DNA of 20,127 bases, taken from NCBI RefSeq assembly GCF_051960575.1, contig NZ_JBQCEE010000255.1:1-20127 (forward strand), written 5' to 3'. Every line of letters begins with the position of its first letter. The first letter of the stretch is position 1. Position numbers and translations under genes: made by a program. Below are positions 13,365 to 20,127 of this stretch, piece by piece. Source of the DNA: JBQCEE01 sp051960575 (GTDB taxonomy: Bacteria; Actinomycetota; Actinomycetes; Mycobacteriales; Jatrophihabitantaceae). Under the pieces are notes generated by a model, which worked only from the letters and a program-made list of their open reading frames with translations, was not told where the DNA came from and did not search any database.

Positions 13365-14954
13365 ATGACCGACACCGGTCTCGTCTGGCTGCCGCCGGCG
13401 GTCCGCGACGACGCGGCGCACGCCGAACAGGCGAGGGCCGCGGCCGGCACCGGTGCCCCGCGCCGGTTGCTGCTGCGCAGCCTGCGGTCGCGGCTGGTCG
13501 TCATGGTGGTCGGCCTGACGACCGGCCTCGTGCTGCTGCTCGGTGCGAGCACCTGGTTCCTGATGCACCGGTACCTGGACGAGCAGCTCGACCGCCAGGT
13601 GACCAACATCGTCACCGGCAACCTCTACCAGGTGTTCGGGCCGTCGACGCGCACGTCCTCGGTGCAGTCGACCGAGATCTGGGCGGTCGCGCTCTCGCCG
13701 ACGGGCGACTTCCTGACCTACCCGATGGACAACAGCGTCGCGGCGATGCGGCTGTCGGCGGCCGACCGCACCCGCCTGGCCGAGGCGGGGTGGGCGAGCG
13801 CACCCGCGCAGGCCGCACCGCCGGGCCAGCAGCCGCCCGAGCTCGCCACCGTGCGCACCACGGACGGTCATCAGCTACGGGTCGCGCTGGTGCCCGGCAC
13901 GGTGCACAACCGGATCACCGGCGACAGCGTCGACGCGGTCGCGGTCGTCGGCCTCTCGACGAACAGCGAGGCGGACACGCTGAGCAAGCTGCTGCGGGCG
14001 GAACTGGCGTTCGGTGGCGCGGCGGTGCTGCTCGGCTTCGTGGTCACCACGTACGGCGTGCGCCGCAGCCTGCGCAACCTCTACGCCGTCACGGGCACCG
14101 CCCGCGAGGTCGCCGCCGAGCTCTCGCCCACCGGCGCCGGGCTCGACCGCCGGGTGCCGATGACCGAGGACGTCACCGAGGTCGGGCAGCTCGCCGAGTC
14201 GATGAACACCCTGCTCTCGGCCGTCGAGACCCAGTTCGCCGCGCGGCTCGAGAGCGAGCAGCGCATGCGCCAGTTCCTGGCCGACGCGTCGCACGAGCTG
14301 CGCACGCCGCTGACGTCCATCCGCGGCTACGCGGAGCTCGCCCGGCTGCAGGGCGGCGCGGGCGACCACGAGGCGAACAGCGACGCCCTCGGCCGCATCG
14401 AGAGCGAGGGCACGCGCATGTCGCGGCTCGTCGAGGACCTGCTGACGCTGGCGCGCACCGACCAGGCGGACTCGCGTCCGCAACCGCATCTCATCGACGT
14501 GGCGGAGCTGCTCGACGACGTCGTGACGAGCACGCGGGCCGCGTTCCCGCAGCGCGACATCACGCTCACCGCCGACGCCGGCCTCACCGTGCTCGGCGAC
14601 CCCGACCAGCTCGTCCGGGTCGTCCGCAACCTGGTCACGAACGCCGCGGTGCACACCGACCCGGCCGGCCCGATCGCGGTGCGCGGGCGCCGTGAGGGTG
14701 ACACCGCAGTCCTCGAGGTGATCGACGCGGGCCCTGGCCTGCCGCCCGAGCAGGCGGCAAAGGTCTTCGAGCGCTTCTGGCGCGCCGACAAGTCCCGCAC
14801 GCGGGCCCGCGGCGGGTCGGGCCTCGGCATGTCGATCGTGGCGTCGCTCGTCGAGGCCAACGGGGGCACGGTGCGCTTCGACAGCACCGTCGAGCACGGC
14901 AGCACGGCGACCGTCCGGCTGCCCGCCGCCACCCGGGCGGACTCAACCGGGTAG
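13365..14954 (+). CDS. Sensor histidine kinase with HAMP domain
   Basis: This 529-residue membrane kinase is the partner of the response regulator directly upstream. A cytoplasmic N-terminal segment of about 40 residues is followed by a first membrane helix (about 43-67, LVVMVVGLTTGLVLLLGAS). An extracytoplasmic sensing region spans about 68-208. The second helix (about 211-232) leads into a HAMP linker. The H-box FLADASHELRTPLTSIRGY carries phospho-acceptor H310. The ATPase part has the N-box RNLVTNAAVHT, G1 VIDAGPGLPPE, F-box VFERFWRADKSRT and G2 GGSGLGMSIV. The extracytoplasmic region has no recognised ligand domain and is Pro/Gln-rich in the middle (QAAPPGQQPP). The signal is unknown. Confidence 0.93.
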   Translation: MTDTGLVWLPPAVRDDAAHAEQARAAAGTGAPRRLLLRSLRSRLVVMVVGLTTGLVLLLGASTWFLMHRYLDEQLDRQVTNIVTGNLYQVFGPSTRTSSVQSTEIWAVALSPTGDFLTYPMDNSVAAMRLSAADRTRLAEAGWASAPAQAAPPGQQPPELATVRTTDGHQLRVALVPGTVHNRITGDSVDAVAVVGLSTNSEADTLSKLLRAELAFGGAAVLLGFVVTTYGVRRSLRNLYAVTGTAREVAAELSPTGAGLDRRVPMTEDVTEVGQLAESMNTLLSAVETQFAARLESEQRMRQFLADASHELRTPLTSIRGYAELARLQGGAGDHEANSDALGRIESEGTRMSRLVEDLLTLARTDQADSRPQPHLIDVAELLDDVVTSTRAAFPQRDITLTADAGLTVLGDPDQLVRVVRNLVTNAAVHTDPAGPIAVRGRREGDTAVLEVIDAGPGLPPEQAAKVFERFWRADKSRTRARGGSGLGMSIVASLVEANGGTVRFDSTVEHGSTATVRLPAATRADSTG

Positions 14955-14965
14955 CCGTCGACCGG

Positions 14966-14971
14966 CACAAT
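14966..14971 (+). promoter_or_regulatory. Putative -10 box (CACAAT) of the hisI-trpE unit
   Basis: CACAAT lies six bases before the hisI ATG at 14978, in the same spacing as the other leaderless-type boxes in the window, and there is no Shine-Dalgarno. It departs from TANNNT at the first base, so confidence is lower. Confidence 0.4.
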
Positions 14972-14977
14972 CGACCC

Positions 14978-15346
14978 ATGTCCCGTGTCGTGCAGTCGGG
15001 TCTCGACCCTGCCGTCGCCGCGCGTCTCAAGCGCGACGCCGCCGGGCTCGTGGCCGCCGTCGTCCAGCAGTACGACACCGGCGAGGTGCTCATGCTCGGC
15101 TGGATGGACGACGAGGCGCTGCACCGCACCCTCACCACCGGTCGGGCCACCTACTGGTCGCGGTCGCGGCAGGAGTACTGGGTGAAGGGCGACACGTCCG
15201 GGCACGTGCAGCACGTGCACTCGGTGGCGCTCGACTGCGACGGCGACGCGATCCTCGTCCGGGTCGACCAGGTCGGCGGCGCCTGCCACACCGGCGACCG
15301 CACCTGCTTCGACGCGGACGTGCTGCTCGCCGAGGCGTCGGCATGA
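14978..15346 (+). CDS. hisI: Phosphoribosyl-AMP cyclohydrolase
   Basis: This 122-residue metalloenzyme opens the adenine ring of phosphoribosyl-AMP in the third step of histidine synthesis. It is the single-domain form without a fused HisE pyrophosphohydrolase. Motifs: EVLMLGWMDDEALHRTL, ATYWSRSRQEYWVKGDTSGH, the metal site ALDCDGDAIL with D86, C87, D88 and D90, and GGACHTGDRTCF with zinc ligands C103 and C110. The ATG at 14978 gives the expected length. Its stop overlaps the trpE start in an ATGA, so a histidine gene and the first tryptophan gene are translationally coupled, as is usual in actinomycetes. It follows the sensor kinase stop by 23 bp. Confidence 0.96.
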   Translation: MSRVVQSGLDPAVAARLKRDAAGLVAAVVQQYDTGEVLMLGWMDDEALHRTLTTGRATYWSRSRQEYWVKGDTSGHVQHVHSVALDCDGDAILVRVDQVGGACHTGDRTCFDADVLLAEASA

Positions 15347-16839
15347 TCACCCGCGCCGACCTCGACGCCCTCAGCGCGACGCACCGCCTGGTGCCGCTGA
15401 CCCGCACCCTGTTCGCCGACGCCGAGACCCCGGTGGGGGTCTACCGCAAGCTCGCCGCCGGCCGCACCGGCACCTTCCTGCTCGAGTCGGCCGAGGCCGG
15501 CGCGTCGTTCTCGCGCTGGTCGTTCGTCGGCGTGCACGCCGTCGCCGCGCTGTCGGTCGCCGACGGCGCGGCGGTGTGGACGGGGGAGGTGCCGGCCGGC
15601 GTGCCCACCACCGGCGACCCGCTCGACGTGCTCGGCGCCGCCTGGCGCGCGATCAAGGGCCCGCGCCTGCCCGACCTGCCGCCGCTCACCGGCGGACTGG
15701 TCGGCTACCTGGCCTACGACTTCGTGCGCCACATCGAGCGGCTGCCCGAGAAGGCGGTGGACGAACTCGGTCTGCCCGAGCTGTCGATGCTGCTCGTCAC
15801 CGACCTCGCCGCGGTCGACCACCACACCGGCAACGTCGTGCTGATCGCCAACGCGCTGCTGCAGCCTGGCATGTCGTCCGACGCGATCGACGCCGCGCAC
15901 GCCGACGCCGTCGCCCGACTCGACGCCATGCAGGCGGCGCTCGCCACGCCCGCGCCGCCGACGGTCGCGACGCTCGACGTCGTCGGGCCGAAGGACGCGC
16001 CGTCGCGCACGCCGGAGGGCGAGTACCAGCCCGCGGTCGAGCAGGCGCTCGAGGCCGTGCGCGCCGGCGAGGTGTTCCAGATCCAGGTGGGGCAGCGCTT
16101 CGTCGCCGACACGACGGCCGACCCGCTCGACGTGTACCGGGTGCTGCGGCGGCTCAACCCCTCGCCGTACATGTACTTCCTGCGCACACCGGAGGTGGAC
16201 ATCGTCGGCTGCAGCCCCGAGGCGCTCGTGACGGTGAAGGCCGGACGCGCGGTGCTGCACCCGATCGCCGGCACCCGCCGCCGCGGCGACACCGCCGAGA
16301 AGGACGCCGCCCTCGCCGCCGAGCTGGTCAGCGACCCGAAGGAGCAGGCCGAGCACATCATGCTGGTCGACCTCGCCCGCAACGACCTCGGCCGCGTCTC
16401 CGCCCCCGGCTCGGTGCAGGTGGTCGAGTTCGGTGCCGTCGAGCGGTACAGCCACGTCTGGCACATCGTCTCGACCGTCGAGGCCGACGTGGCCGAGGGA
16501 CGCGACGCCTACGACGTGCTGGTCGCCACGTTCCCGGCCGGCACGCTCACGGGCGCGCCGAAGGTGCGGGCGATGGAGCTCATCGACGAACTCGAGCCGG
16601 TTCGCCGCGGCGTCTACGGCGGCGCCGTCGGGTACCTCGACGCCGCCGGCGACCTCGACATGGCGATCGCGATCCGCACCGCGGTGATGCGCGACGGCAA
16701 GGCCTACGTGCAGGCGGCGGCCGGCGTGGTCGCCGACAGCGTGCCGGCGCAGGAGGAGCAGGAGACCCGCAACAAGGCGCGGGCGGTGCTGCAGGCGATC
16801 GCGACGGCCGAGACGATGCGCACGGTGGCCGGCCCGTGA
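15343..16839 (+). CDS. trpE: Anthranilate synthase component I
   Basis: This 498-residue enzyme converts chorismate to anthranilate using ammonia from the TrpG glutaminase, the first committed step to tryptophan. The N-terminal domain holds the feedback-inhibition element LLES (residues 46-49, in GTFLLESAEAGASFSRWSF). The chorismate-binding domain shows EVFQIQVGQRF, LNPSPYMYFLRTPEVDIVG, HPIAGTRRRGDT, DPKEQAEHIMLVDLARNDLG, SHVWHIVSTVEADV, FPAGTLTGAPKVRAMELID and RGVYGGAVGYLD. There is no fused glutaminase, and no trpG or trpD follows, so these must be elsewhere. The ATG at 15343 overlaps the hisI stop. Sensitivity to tryptophan is expected from the LLES motif. Confidence 0.97.
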   Translation: MITRADLDALSATHRLVPLTRTLFADAETPVGVYRKLAAGRTGTFLLESAEAGASFSRWSFVGVHAVAALSVADGAAVWTGEVPAGVPTTGDPLDVLGAAWRAIKGPRLPDLPPLTGGLVGYLAYDFVRHIERLPEKAVDELGLPELSMLLVTDLAAVDHHTGNVVLIANALLQPGMSSDAIDAAHADAVARLDAMQAALATPAPPTVATLDVVGPKDAPSRTPEGEYQPAVEQALEAVRAGEVFQIQVGQRFVADTTADPLDVYRVLRRLNPSPYMYFLRTPEVDIVGCSPEALVTVKAGRAVLHPIAGTRRRGDTAEKDAALAAELVSDPKEQAEHIMLVDLARNDLGRVSAPGSVQVVEFGAVERYSHVWHIVSTVEADVAEGRDAYDVLVATFPAGTLTGAPKVRAMELIDELEPVRRGVYGGAVGYLDAAGDLDMAIAIRTAVMRDGKAYVQAAAGVVADSVPAQEEQETRNKARAVLQAIATAETMRTVAGP

Positions 16840-17438
16840 CCGAGCGCCGCGAGCTCGGCGCCGCGCTGCTGCTGCAGCTCGCCGGCGCGGGGCTCGTGCT
16901 GTTCGCGTCCAGCCGCGCCTGGGTGTCGTTGACCGCCGACCGCCCGCAGCGCATCCCGCTCGCCCTCGACGTCACCGGCCGCACGCTCGACGCAGCCCCC
17001 TTCGCGCTGGCACTCGCCGCCCTTGCGGGCGTCGTCGCGGTGCTTGCCACGAAGGGGCGCCTGCGGCAGGGCGTCGGCGTGCTGCTCGTCGTCGTCGGCG
17101 TCGCGGCGGTGTGGCGCGGCAGCACCTCGTCCGGCGGCGTCTCGACGGCTCGGGCGGCATCGCTGCTCGAGGCCCACCAGCGCGGTGCGGCGCTCACCGA
17201 CGCGGTCATCCGCAGCACGACGCACGGTCAGTGGGGCGTGCTCACGGTCGTGGGTGGTGTGCTCGTCGCGCTCGCGGGGCTCACCGTCGCTGCGCGGGGC
17301 GCCCGCTGGACCGGCTTGTCCCGCCGGTACGAGACGCCGGCGGCGCAGGAGGCGGTCGCACCGGACGAGGAGCGACCGGGCGCGGGCGATCTCGCACTGT
17401 GGAAGGCGCTCGACCGGGGCGACGACCCGACCGCCTAG
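16836..17438 (+). CDS. Trp biosynthesis-associated membrane protein (TIGR02234/Trp_oprn_chp family)
   Basis: This is a 200-residue protein with four predicted helices at about residues 9-27, 50-70, 75-91 and 127-147. It belongs to the family found only beside trp genes in actinobacteria. Markers are the early SRAWVSL segment, a loop with SSGGVSTARAASLLEA, and the C-terminal LWKALDRGDDPT, which is the most diagnostic. The function is unknown; a role in tryptophan or intermediate transport has been guessed but is not shown. The GTG at 16836 overlaps the trpE stop (GTGA), so it is the third gene of the hisI-trpE unit. A 93-bp gap precedes trpC. Confidence 0.88.
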   Translation: MTERRELGAALLLQLAGAGLVLFASSRAWVSLTADRPQRIPLALDVTGRTLDAAPFALALAALAGVVAVLATKGRLRQGVGVLLVVVGVAAVWRGSTSSGGVSTARAASLLEAHQRGAALTDAVIRSTTHGQWGVLTVVGGVLVALAGLTVAARGARWTGLSRRYETPAAQEAVAPDEERPGAGDLALWKALDRGDDPTA

Positions 17439-17486
17439 CGCACCGCGCCGACCCGCCCCGGTTCCGTGCGTCACATCTGCGCTGGC

Positions 17487-17492
17487 TACCCT
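17487..17492 (+). promoter_or_regulatory. Possible -10 box (TACCCT) upstream of trpC
   Basis: TACCCT at this position fits TANNNT and would give a transcript start near 17499. That leaves a leader of about 33 bases that includes the strong Shine-Dalgarno of trpC. TTCCGT at 17462-17467 is a weak -35 candidate with a 19-base spacer. The call rests on motif similarity only. Confidence 0.35.
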
Positions 17493-17531
17493 CGTGCTCT
17501 GCGATCCGACGACGGAGGGGAGGCCGGACGC

Positions 17532-18347
17532 ATGACTGCCAGTGTGTTGGACGAGATCATCGCCGGCGTCCGGGAGGATGTCGCGGCGCGTGAGGCGCTG
17601 CTGCCCCTCGCCGCCGTCAAGGAGCAGGCGCTGGCCGCGCCGCGCGCGCTCGACGCCGCCGCCAAGCTGCGCGAGCCCGGCGTCGGCGTGATCGCCGAGG
17701 TGAAGCGCAAGAGCCCGTCGAAGGGCGCGCTCGCCACGATCAGCGACCCGGCCCACCTCGCGTCCGAGTACCAGGCCGGTGGCGCGCGCGTCATCAGCGT
17801 GCTCACCGAGCAGCGTCGCTTCGGCGGCTCGCTCGACGACCTCGACGCGGTGCGGCGCGCGGTGCGCATCCCCGTGCTGCGCAAGGACTTCATCGTCGGC
17901 ACCTACCAGGTGCACGAGGCACGGGCGCACGGTGCCGACCTCGTGCTGCTGATCGTCGCCGCGCTCGACCAGAACACGCTCATCGGCCTGCTCGAGCGGG
18001 TCGAGTCGCTCGGCATGACCGCGCTCGTCGAGGTGCACACCGAGGACGAGGCCTCCCGCGCCCTCGACGCGGGCGCCACGGTGATCGGCGTGAACGCTCG
18101 CAACCTCAAGACCCTCGAGGTCGATCGCGGCGCGTTCGAGCGCATCGCGCCGGGCCTGCCGAGCACCGTGGTCAAGGTCGCCGAGTCGGGCGTGCGCGGG
18201 CCGCTCGACCTCATCGAGTACGCCGCGGCGGGCGCTGACGCCGTGCTCGTCGGCGAGGGGCTGGTCACCATGGCCGACCCCCGCCACGCCGTCGCCGAGC
18301 TGGTCACCGCCGGCGCGCACCCCGCCACGCCGCGTCCCTCGCGCTGA
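17532..18347 (+). CDS. trpC: Indole-3-glycerol-phosphate synthase
   Basis: This 271-residue (beta-alpha)8 barrel decarboxylates and cyclises CdRP to indole-3-glycerol phosphate. The active-site segments are clear: GVIAEVKRKSPSKG (E56, K58, S61), ISVLTEQRRFGGSLDDL, VLRKDFIVGTYQVHEARA with K118 as catalytic acid, TALVEVHTEDEA with E167, VIGVNARNLKTLEVD, and VVKVAESGVRG with the phosphate-binding VLVGEGLV. It is not fused to TrpF, in line with a PriA-type isomerase supplying that step. I chose ATG 17532, not the in-frame upstream start at 17466, because GGAGGGGAGG at 17514-17523 is a very strong ribosome site eight bases in front. Confidence 0.97.
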   Translation: MTASVLDEIIAGVREDVAAREALLPLAAVKEQALAAPRALDAAAKLREPGVGVIAEVKRKSPSKGALATISDPAHLASEYQAGGARVISVLTEQRRFGGSLDDLDAVRRAVRIPVLRKDFIVGTYQVHEARAHGADLVLLIVAALDQNTLIGLLERVESLGMTALVEVHTEDEASRALDAGATVIGVNARNLKTLEVDRGAFERIAPGLPSTVVKVAESGVRGPLDLIEYAAAGADAVLVGEGLVTMADPRHAVAELVTAGAHPATPRPSR

Positions 18348-18355
18348 CGATCCGA

Positions 18356-18378
18356 GCGGGTCGACGCGCTCGACCCGC
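18356..18378. terminator. Stem-loop between convergent trpC and the next gene
   Basis: GCGGGTCGA (18356-18364) and TCGACCCGC (18370-18378) form a perfect 9-bp stem with a 5-base loop. It lies 8 bases after the trpC stop and 8 bases before the stop of the convergent gene. The position and symmetry fit a bidirectional terminator, though it lacks T-tracts, as is common in GC-rich actinobacteria. Confidence 0.75.
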
Positions 18379-18386
18379 CGGGACGG

Positions 18387-19139
18387 TCAGTGCAGTTCGT
18401 CGCGCAGCTGGTTGACGACGGTCGCGGCCTGCGGTCCCGGTAGGGCGGGCAGCACCGAGACGAGCACGCCGACGACCTGCGCGTCCTGCCAGGCGCAGAG
18501 GGTCTCGTGCTGCGTCGCGATCGGGATGACGGCGCAGGCGACGGTGCCGCCCCGGGGTCCGGCCGGGTAGGTGCGGGCGTTCGGGTCGAGCGAGCGCAGC
18601 TGGTCGACGTCCAGCGGGCTGCCGGCGGCGGCCGAGGCCGGCGCGGCGAAGCTCACCAGCTGCGGGGTGTCGCCCGCGTCCTTGCCGTAGAAGGCGAAGC
18701 TCGCGGCCTGGAAGAACCGCTTGCCCGCGGTCGACCCCTGTGCGAACCCGGAGATCAGGCTCCGCTCGCGGTCGGCCGCGGCGCCGTGCACCTGGGTGTA
18801 GGCGCCGATGCGCTCGGGCATGACGAGCCTGCCCGCCGCGGACGACGACGAGTCGTGCCGGGCGACGAACCACACGGCGCCGGCGGCGACCAGCAGGACG
18901 CCGACCGCGAGCGCGATCCAGGGCGCCCGGTTGCGGCGGGGTGCGGGTGGCGGCGGGGGCGGGGCGTCGGTGAGCCACGCCGGCGGCACCCAGCCGTATG
19001 CGGGCGCGGCGGACGGCGGGTACCCGGCCGCGGCCGGGGCCTGCGACCCACCGGTCGGCATGGCGGGCGGCCCGAGGTAGATCTCCGGCTCGTCCGCGCG
19101 CGCGTGGCGCGGCTGCCAGGGATCGGTGGGTTCGGTCAT
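18387..19139 (-). CDS. Proline-rich single-pass membrane protein of unknown function
   Basis: This is a 250-residue minus-strand protein. Residues 1-70 are a Pro/Ala/Gly-rich cytoplasmic tail (with YLGPPAMPTGGSQ and a PPPPPAP run). One membrane helix follows at about 74-94 (WIALAVGVLLVAAGAVWFVA), and then an extracytoplasmic domain of about 155 residues with ERIGAYTQVHGAA, KRFFQAASFAFYGKD and LCAWQDAQVVGVLV. The topology matches many actinobacterial cell-envelope proteins, but I do not recognise a family. Two Cys, in VACAVIPIA and ETLCAWQD, could form a disulfide. ATG 19139 has an excellent GAGGAGGAG (19143-19151, read on the minus strand). It lies between trpC and trpB and so splits the trp genes into two units. 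Confidence 0.75.
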   Translation of the reverse strand: MTEPTDPWQPRHARADEPEIYLGPPAMPTGGSQAPAAAGYPPSAAPAYGWVPPAWLTDAPPPPPPAPRRNRAPWIALAVGVLLVAAGAVWFVARHDSSSSAAGRLVMPERIGAYTQVHGAAADRERSLISGFAQGSTAGKRFFQAASFAFYGKDAGDTPQLVSFAAPASAAAGSPLDVDQLRSLDPNARTYPAGPRGGTVACAVIPIATQHETLCAWQDAQVVGVLVSVLPALPGPQAATVVNQLRDELH

Positions 19140-19246
19140 GCGCTCCTCCTCGGACCCCGCCGCGCCCAGTGTGACAGGCCGACGATCATGACGCGGCTGC
19201 GGCGACCGCCGATCCTGCGCACGGCAGTCGGGTGGCGCGCGGCGGA

Positions 19247-19252
19247 TAGACT
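19247..19252 (+). promoter_or_regulatory. Putative -10 box (TAGACT) of the trpB unit
   Basis: TAGACT fits TANNNT and ends six bases before the ATG of the leader mini-ORF at 19259. Leaderless transcription would begin at or next to that ATG. No good -35 is visible. Confidence 0.5.
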
Positions 19253-19258
19253 GCGGGC

Positions 19259-19309
19259 ATGACAGCGGGCGCGCTCCTCACCGCGGCCGGCCGGCGATGG
19301 CGCGGCTGA
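19259..19309 (+). CDS. trpL: Candidate trp leader peptide upstream of trpB
   Basis: This is a 16-codon mini-ORF encoding MTAGALLTAAGRRWRG, with its only Trp codon (19298-19300) two codons before the final Gly. A -10-like TAGACT sits six bases upstream of the ATG and there is no Shine-Dalgarno, so it would be the first thing translated on a leaderless trpB transcript. The stop at 19307-19309 lies 46 bases before trpB. Its coding sequence can fold (CCGCG and CGCGG arms flank GCCGGC). CTCCG at 19313-19317 can pair with CGGAG at 19344-19348, the trpB ribosome site. Known Trp leaders usually have several Trp codons and this has one, so the call is tentative. Confidence 0.45.
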   Translation: MTAGALLTAAGRRWRG

Positions 19310-19355
19310 CCGCTCCGTCCTGCCCGCCCGAACCTCGCTGACCCGGAGTCCTGTC

Positions 19356-20127
19356 ATGTCCGCTGTCCTGCCCGACACCAACCGTCCCACCGAGGGCGCG
19401 GTCGTCCCTGACGCCACCGGCCACTTCGGCCCCTACGGCGGCCGCTTCGTCCCCGAGGCGCTCGTCGCCGCGATCGACGACCTCACCGCCGCCTTCCACG
19501 AGACCCAGGCCGACCCGGCCTTCCGCGCCGAGCTGGCCCGGCTGCACCGCGACTACACCGGTCGGCCCTCGCCGCTCACCGACGTGCCGAAGTTCAGCGC
19601 GCATGCCGGCGGCGCCCGCATCCTGCTCAAGCGCGAGGACCTCAACCACACCGGCTCGCACAAGATCAACAACGTGCTCGGCCAGGCGCTGCTCACCAAG
19701 CGGATCGGCAAGCAGCGCGTCATCGCCGAGACCGGCGCCGGTCAGCACGGCGTCGCGACGGCCACCGCCGCGGCCCTCATGGGGCTCGACTGCGTCGTCT
19801 ACATGGGCGAGGAGGACACCCGCCGCCAGGCACTCAACGTCGCCCGCATGCGCCTGCTCGGCGCCGAGGTCGTGCCCGTCACGACCGGCTCGCGCACGCT
19901 GAAGGACGCGATCAACGAGGCGATGCGCGACTGGGTCACCAACGTCGAGACGACCAACTACGTCTTCGGCACCGTCGCCGGGCCGCACCCGTTCCCGCTC
20001 ATGGTGCGCGAGTACCAGCGGATCATCGGCGACGAGGCCCGCGCCCAGGTGCTCGAGCGCTGCGGCCGCCTGCCCGACGCCGTGGCCGCCTGCGTCGGCG
20101 GCGGCTCGAACGCCATCGGCATCTTCA
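19356..20127 (+). CDS. trpB: Tryptophan synthase beta chain (3' end outside window)
   Basis: This PLP enzyme joins indole to serine to make tryptophan and works in a complex with TrpA. The first 257 codons are visible and the frame is open at the window edge. Motifs are GHFGPYGGRFVPEAL, RPSPLTDVPKFS, ILLKREDLNHTGSHKINN with PLP lysine K103, IAETGAGQHGVATATAAAL with E125, CVVYMGEEDTRRQALNVARM, and the start of the phosphate-binding loop GGGSNAIGIF at 248-257. This is the standard TrpB1 type. ATG 19356 has GGAG at 19345-19348 with a seven-base spacer. trpA is expected beyond the window. Confidence 0.97.
   Translation, partial: MSAVLPDTNRPTEGAVVPDATGHFGPYGGRFVPEALVAAIDDLTAAFHETQADPAFRAELARLHRDYTGRPSPLTDVPKFSAHAGGARILLKREDLNHTGSHKINNVLGQALLTKRIGKQRVIAETGAGQHGVATATAAALMGLDCVVYMGEEDTRRQALNVARMRLLGAEVVPVTTGSRTLKDAINEAMRDWVTNVETTNYVFGTVAGPHPFPLMVREYQRIIGDEARAQVLERCGRLPDAVAACVGGGSNAIGIF

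Noticed and set aside
17466..17531. Upstream in-frame start for trpC
   Set aside because: It would place the strong GGAGGGGAGG ribosome site inside the coding region and extends the protein beyond the family N-terminus.
15343..18347. Expected trpG, trpD and trpF within the trp block
   Set aside because: No glutaminase, phosphoribosyltransferase or separate TrpF motifs are found in any frame. This is normal for actinobacterial split trp loci and is not evidence of deletion here.
1..20127. Mobile elements, prophage, CRISPR array, tRNA, restriction or toxin-antitoxin system
   Set aside because: No transposase, integrase, regularly spaced direct repeats, cloverleaf with acceptor pairing, or defence motifs were seen. 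Base composition is even throughout.

Overview
The window is about 20 kb of very GC-rich chromosomal DNA. Third codon positions are almost all G or C, GTG starts are frequent, and genes are joined by ATGA or GTGA overlaps. The gene order (dnaE, then hisD-hisC-hisB-hisH-hisA, hisF, hisI-trpE, the Trp-associated membrane protein, trpC, trpB), the actinobacterial families DUF6480 and DUF6716, and a PriA-type HisA all point to an actinomycete. I cannot name a genus from this window. I see no rRNA, tRNA, CRISPR array, insertion sequence, integrase or phage gene. It reads as stable core chromosome.

Region 1 (1-5760) opens with the C-terminal two thirds of the replicative polymerase dnaE. Small accessory genes follow: a DUF6480 membrane peptide, a stand-alone carbohydrate-binding-like E-set protein, a DUF6716 putative glycosyltransferase and two membrane proteins joined by a GTGA overlap. 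A minus-strand Lon-substrate-binding-domain protein converges on them and overlaps the last one by 27 bp.

Region 2 (5836-11896) is histidine biosynthesis. hisD, hisC and hisB are linked by ATGA overlaps. An inverted repeat separates hisB from hisH. A small coiled-coil membrane protein gene lies between hisH and hisA and overlaps hisA. A minus-strand membrane-protein gene then interrupts the run, and hisF starts again from what looks like its own leaderless promoter.

Region 3 (11897-14954) holds a potentially structured leader in front of a four-helix membrane protein, then an OmpR-family response regulator and its sensor kinase. This signalling pair sits between two blocks of amino-acid biosynthesis genes.

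Region 4 (14978-20127) contains hisI-trpE-(Trp-associated membrane protein) as one overlapping unit, then trpC. A near-ideal stem-loop lies between trpC and a convergent membrane-protein gene. The last segment is a tryptophan-containing mini-ORF in front of trpB, which runs off the end. trpF, trpD and trpG are absent here. The PriA-like hisA has the residues expected of an enzyme that also does the TrpF step, so it probably ties the two pathways together.

The most notable non-coding pattern is a repeated arrangement at six starts: a -10-like hexamer six or seven bases before a GTG or ATG with no Shine-Dalgarno sequence. This suggests that key transcription units (his, hisF, hisI-trp, trp leader) are read from leaderless mRNAs. 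Less certain but interesting are the trp leader mini-ORF, the hisB-hisH hairpin that would occlude the hisH ribosome site, and the mutually exclusive hairpins after hisF. I found no clearly new defence or mobile system.
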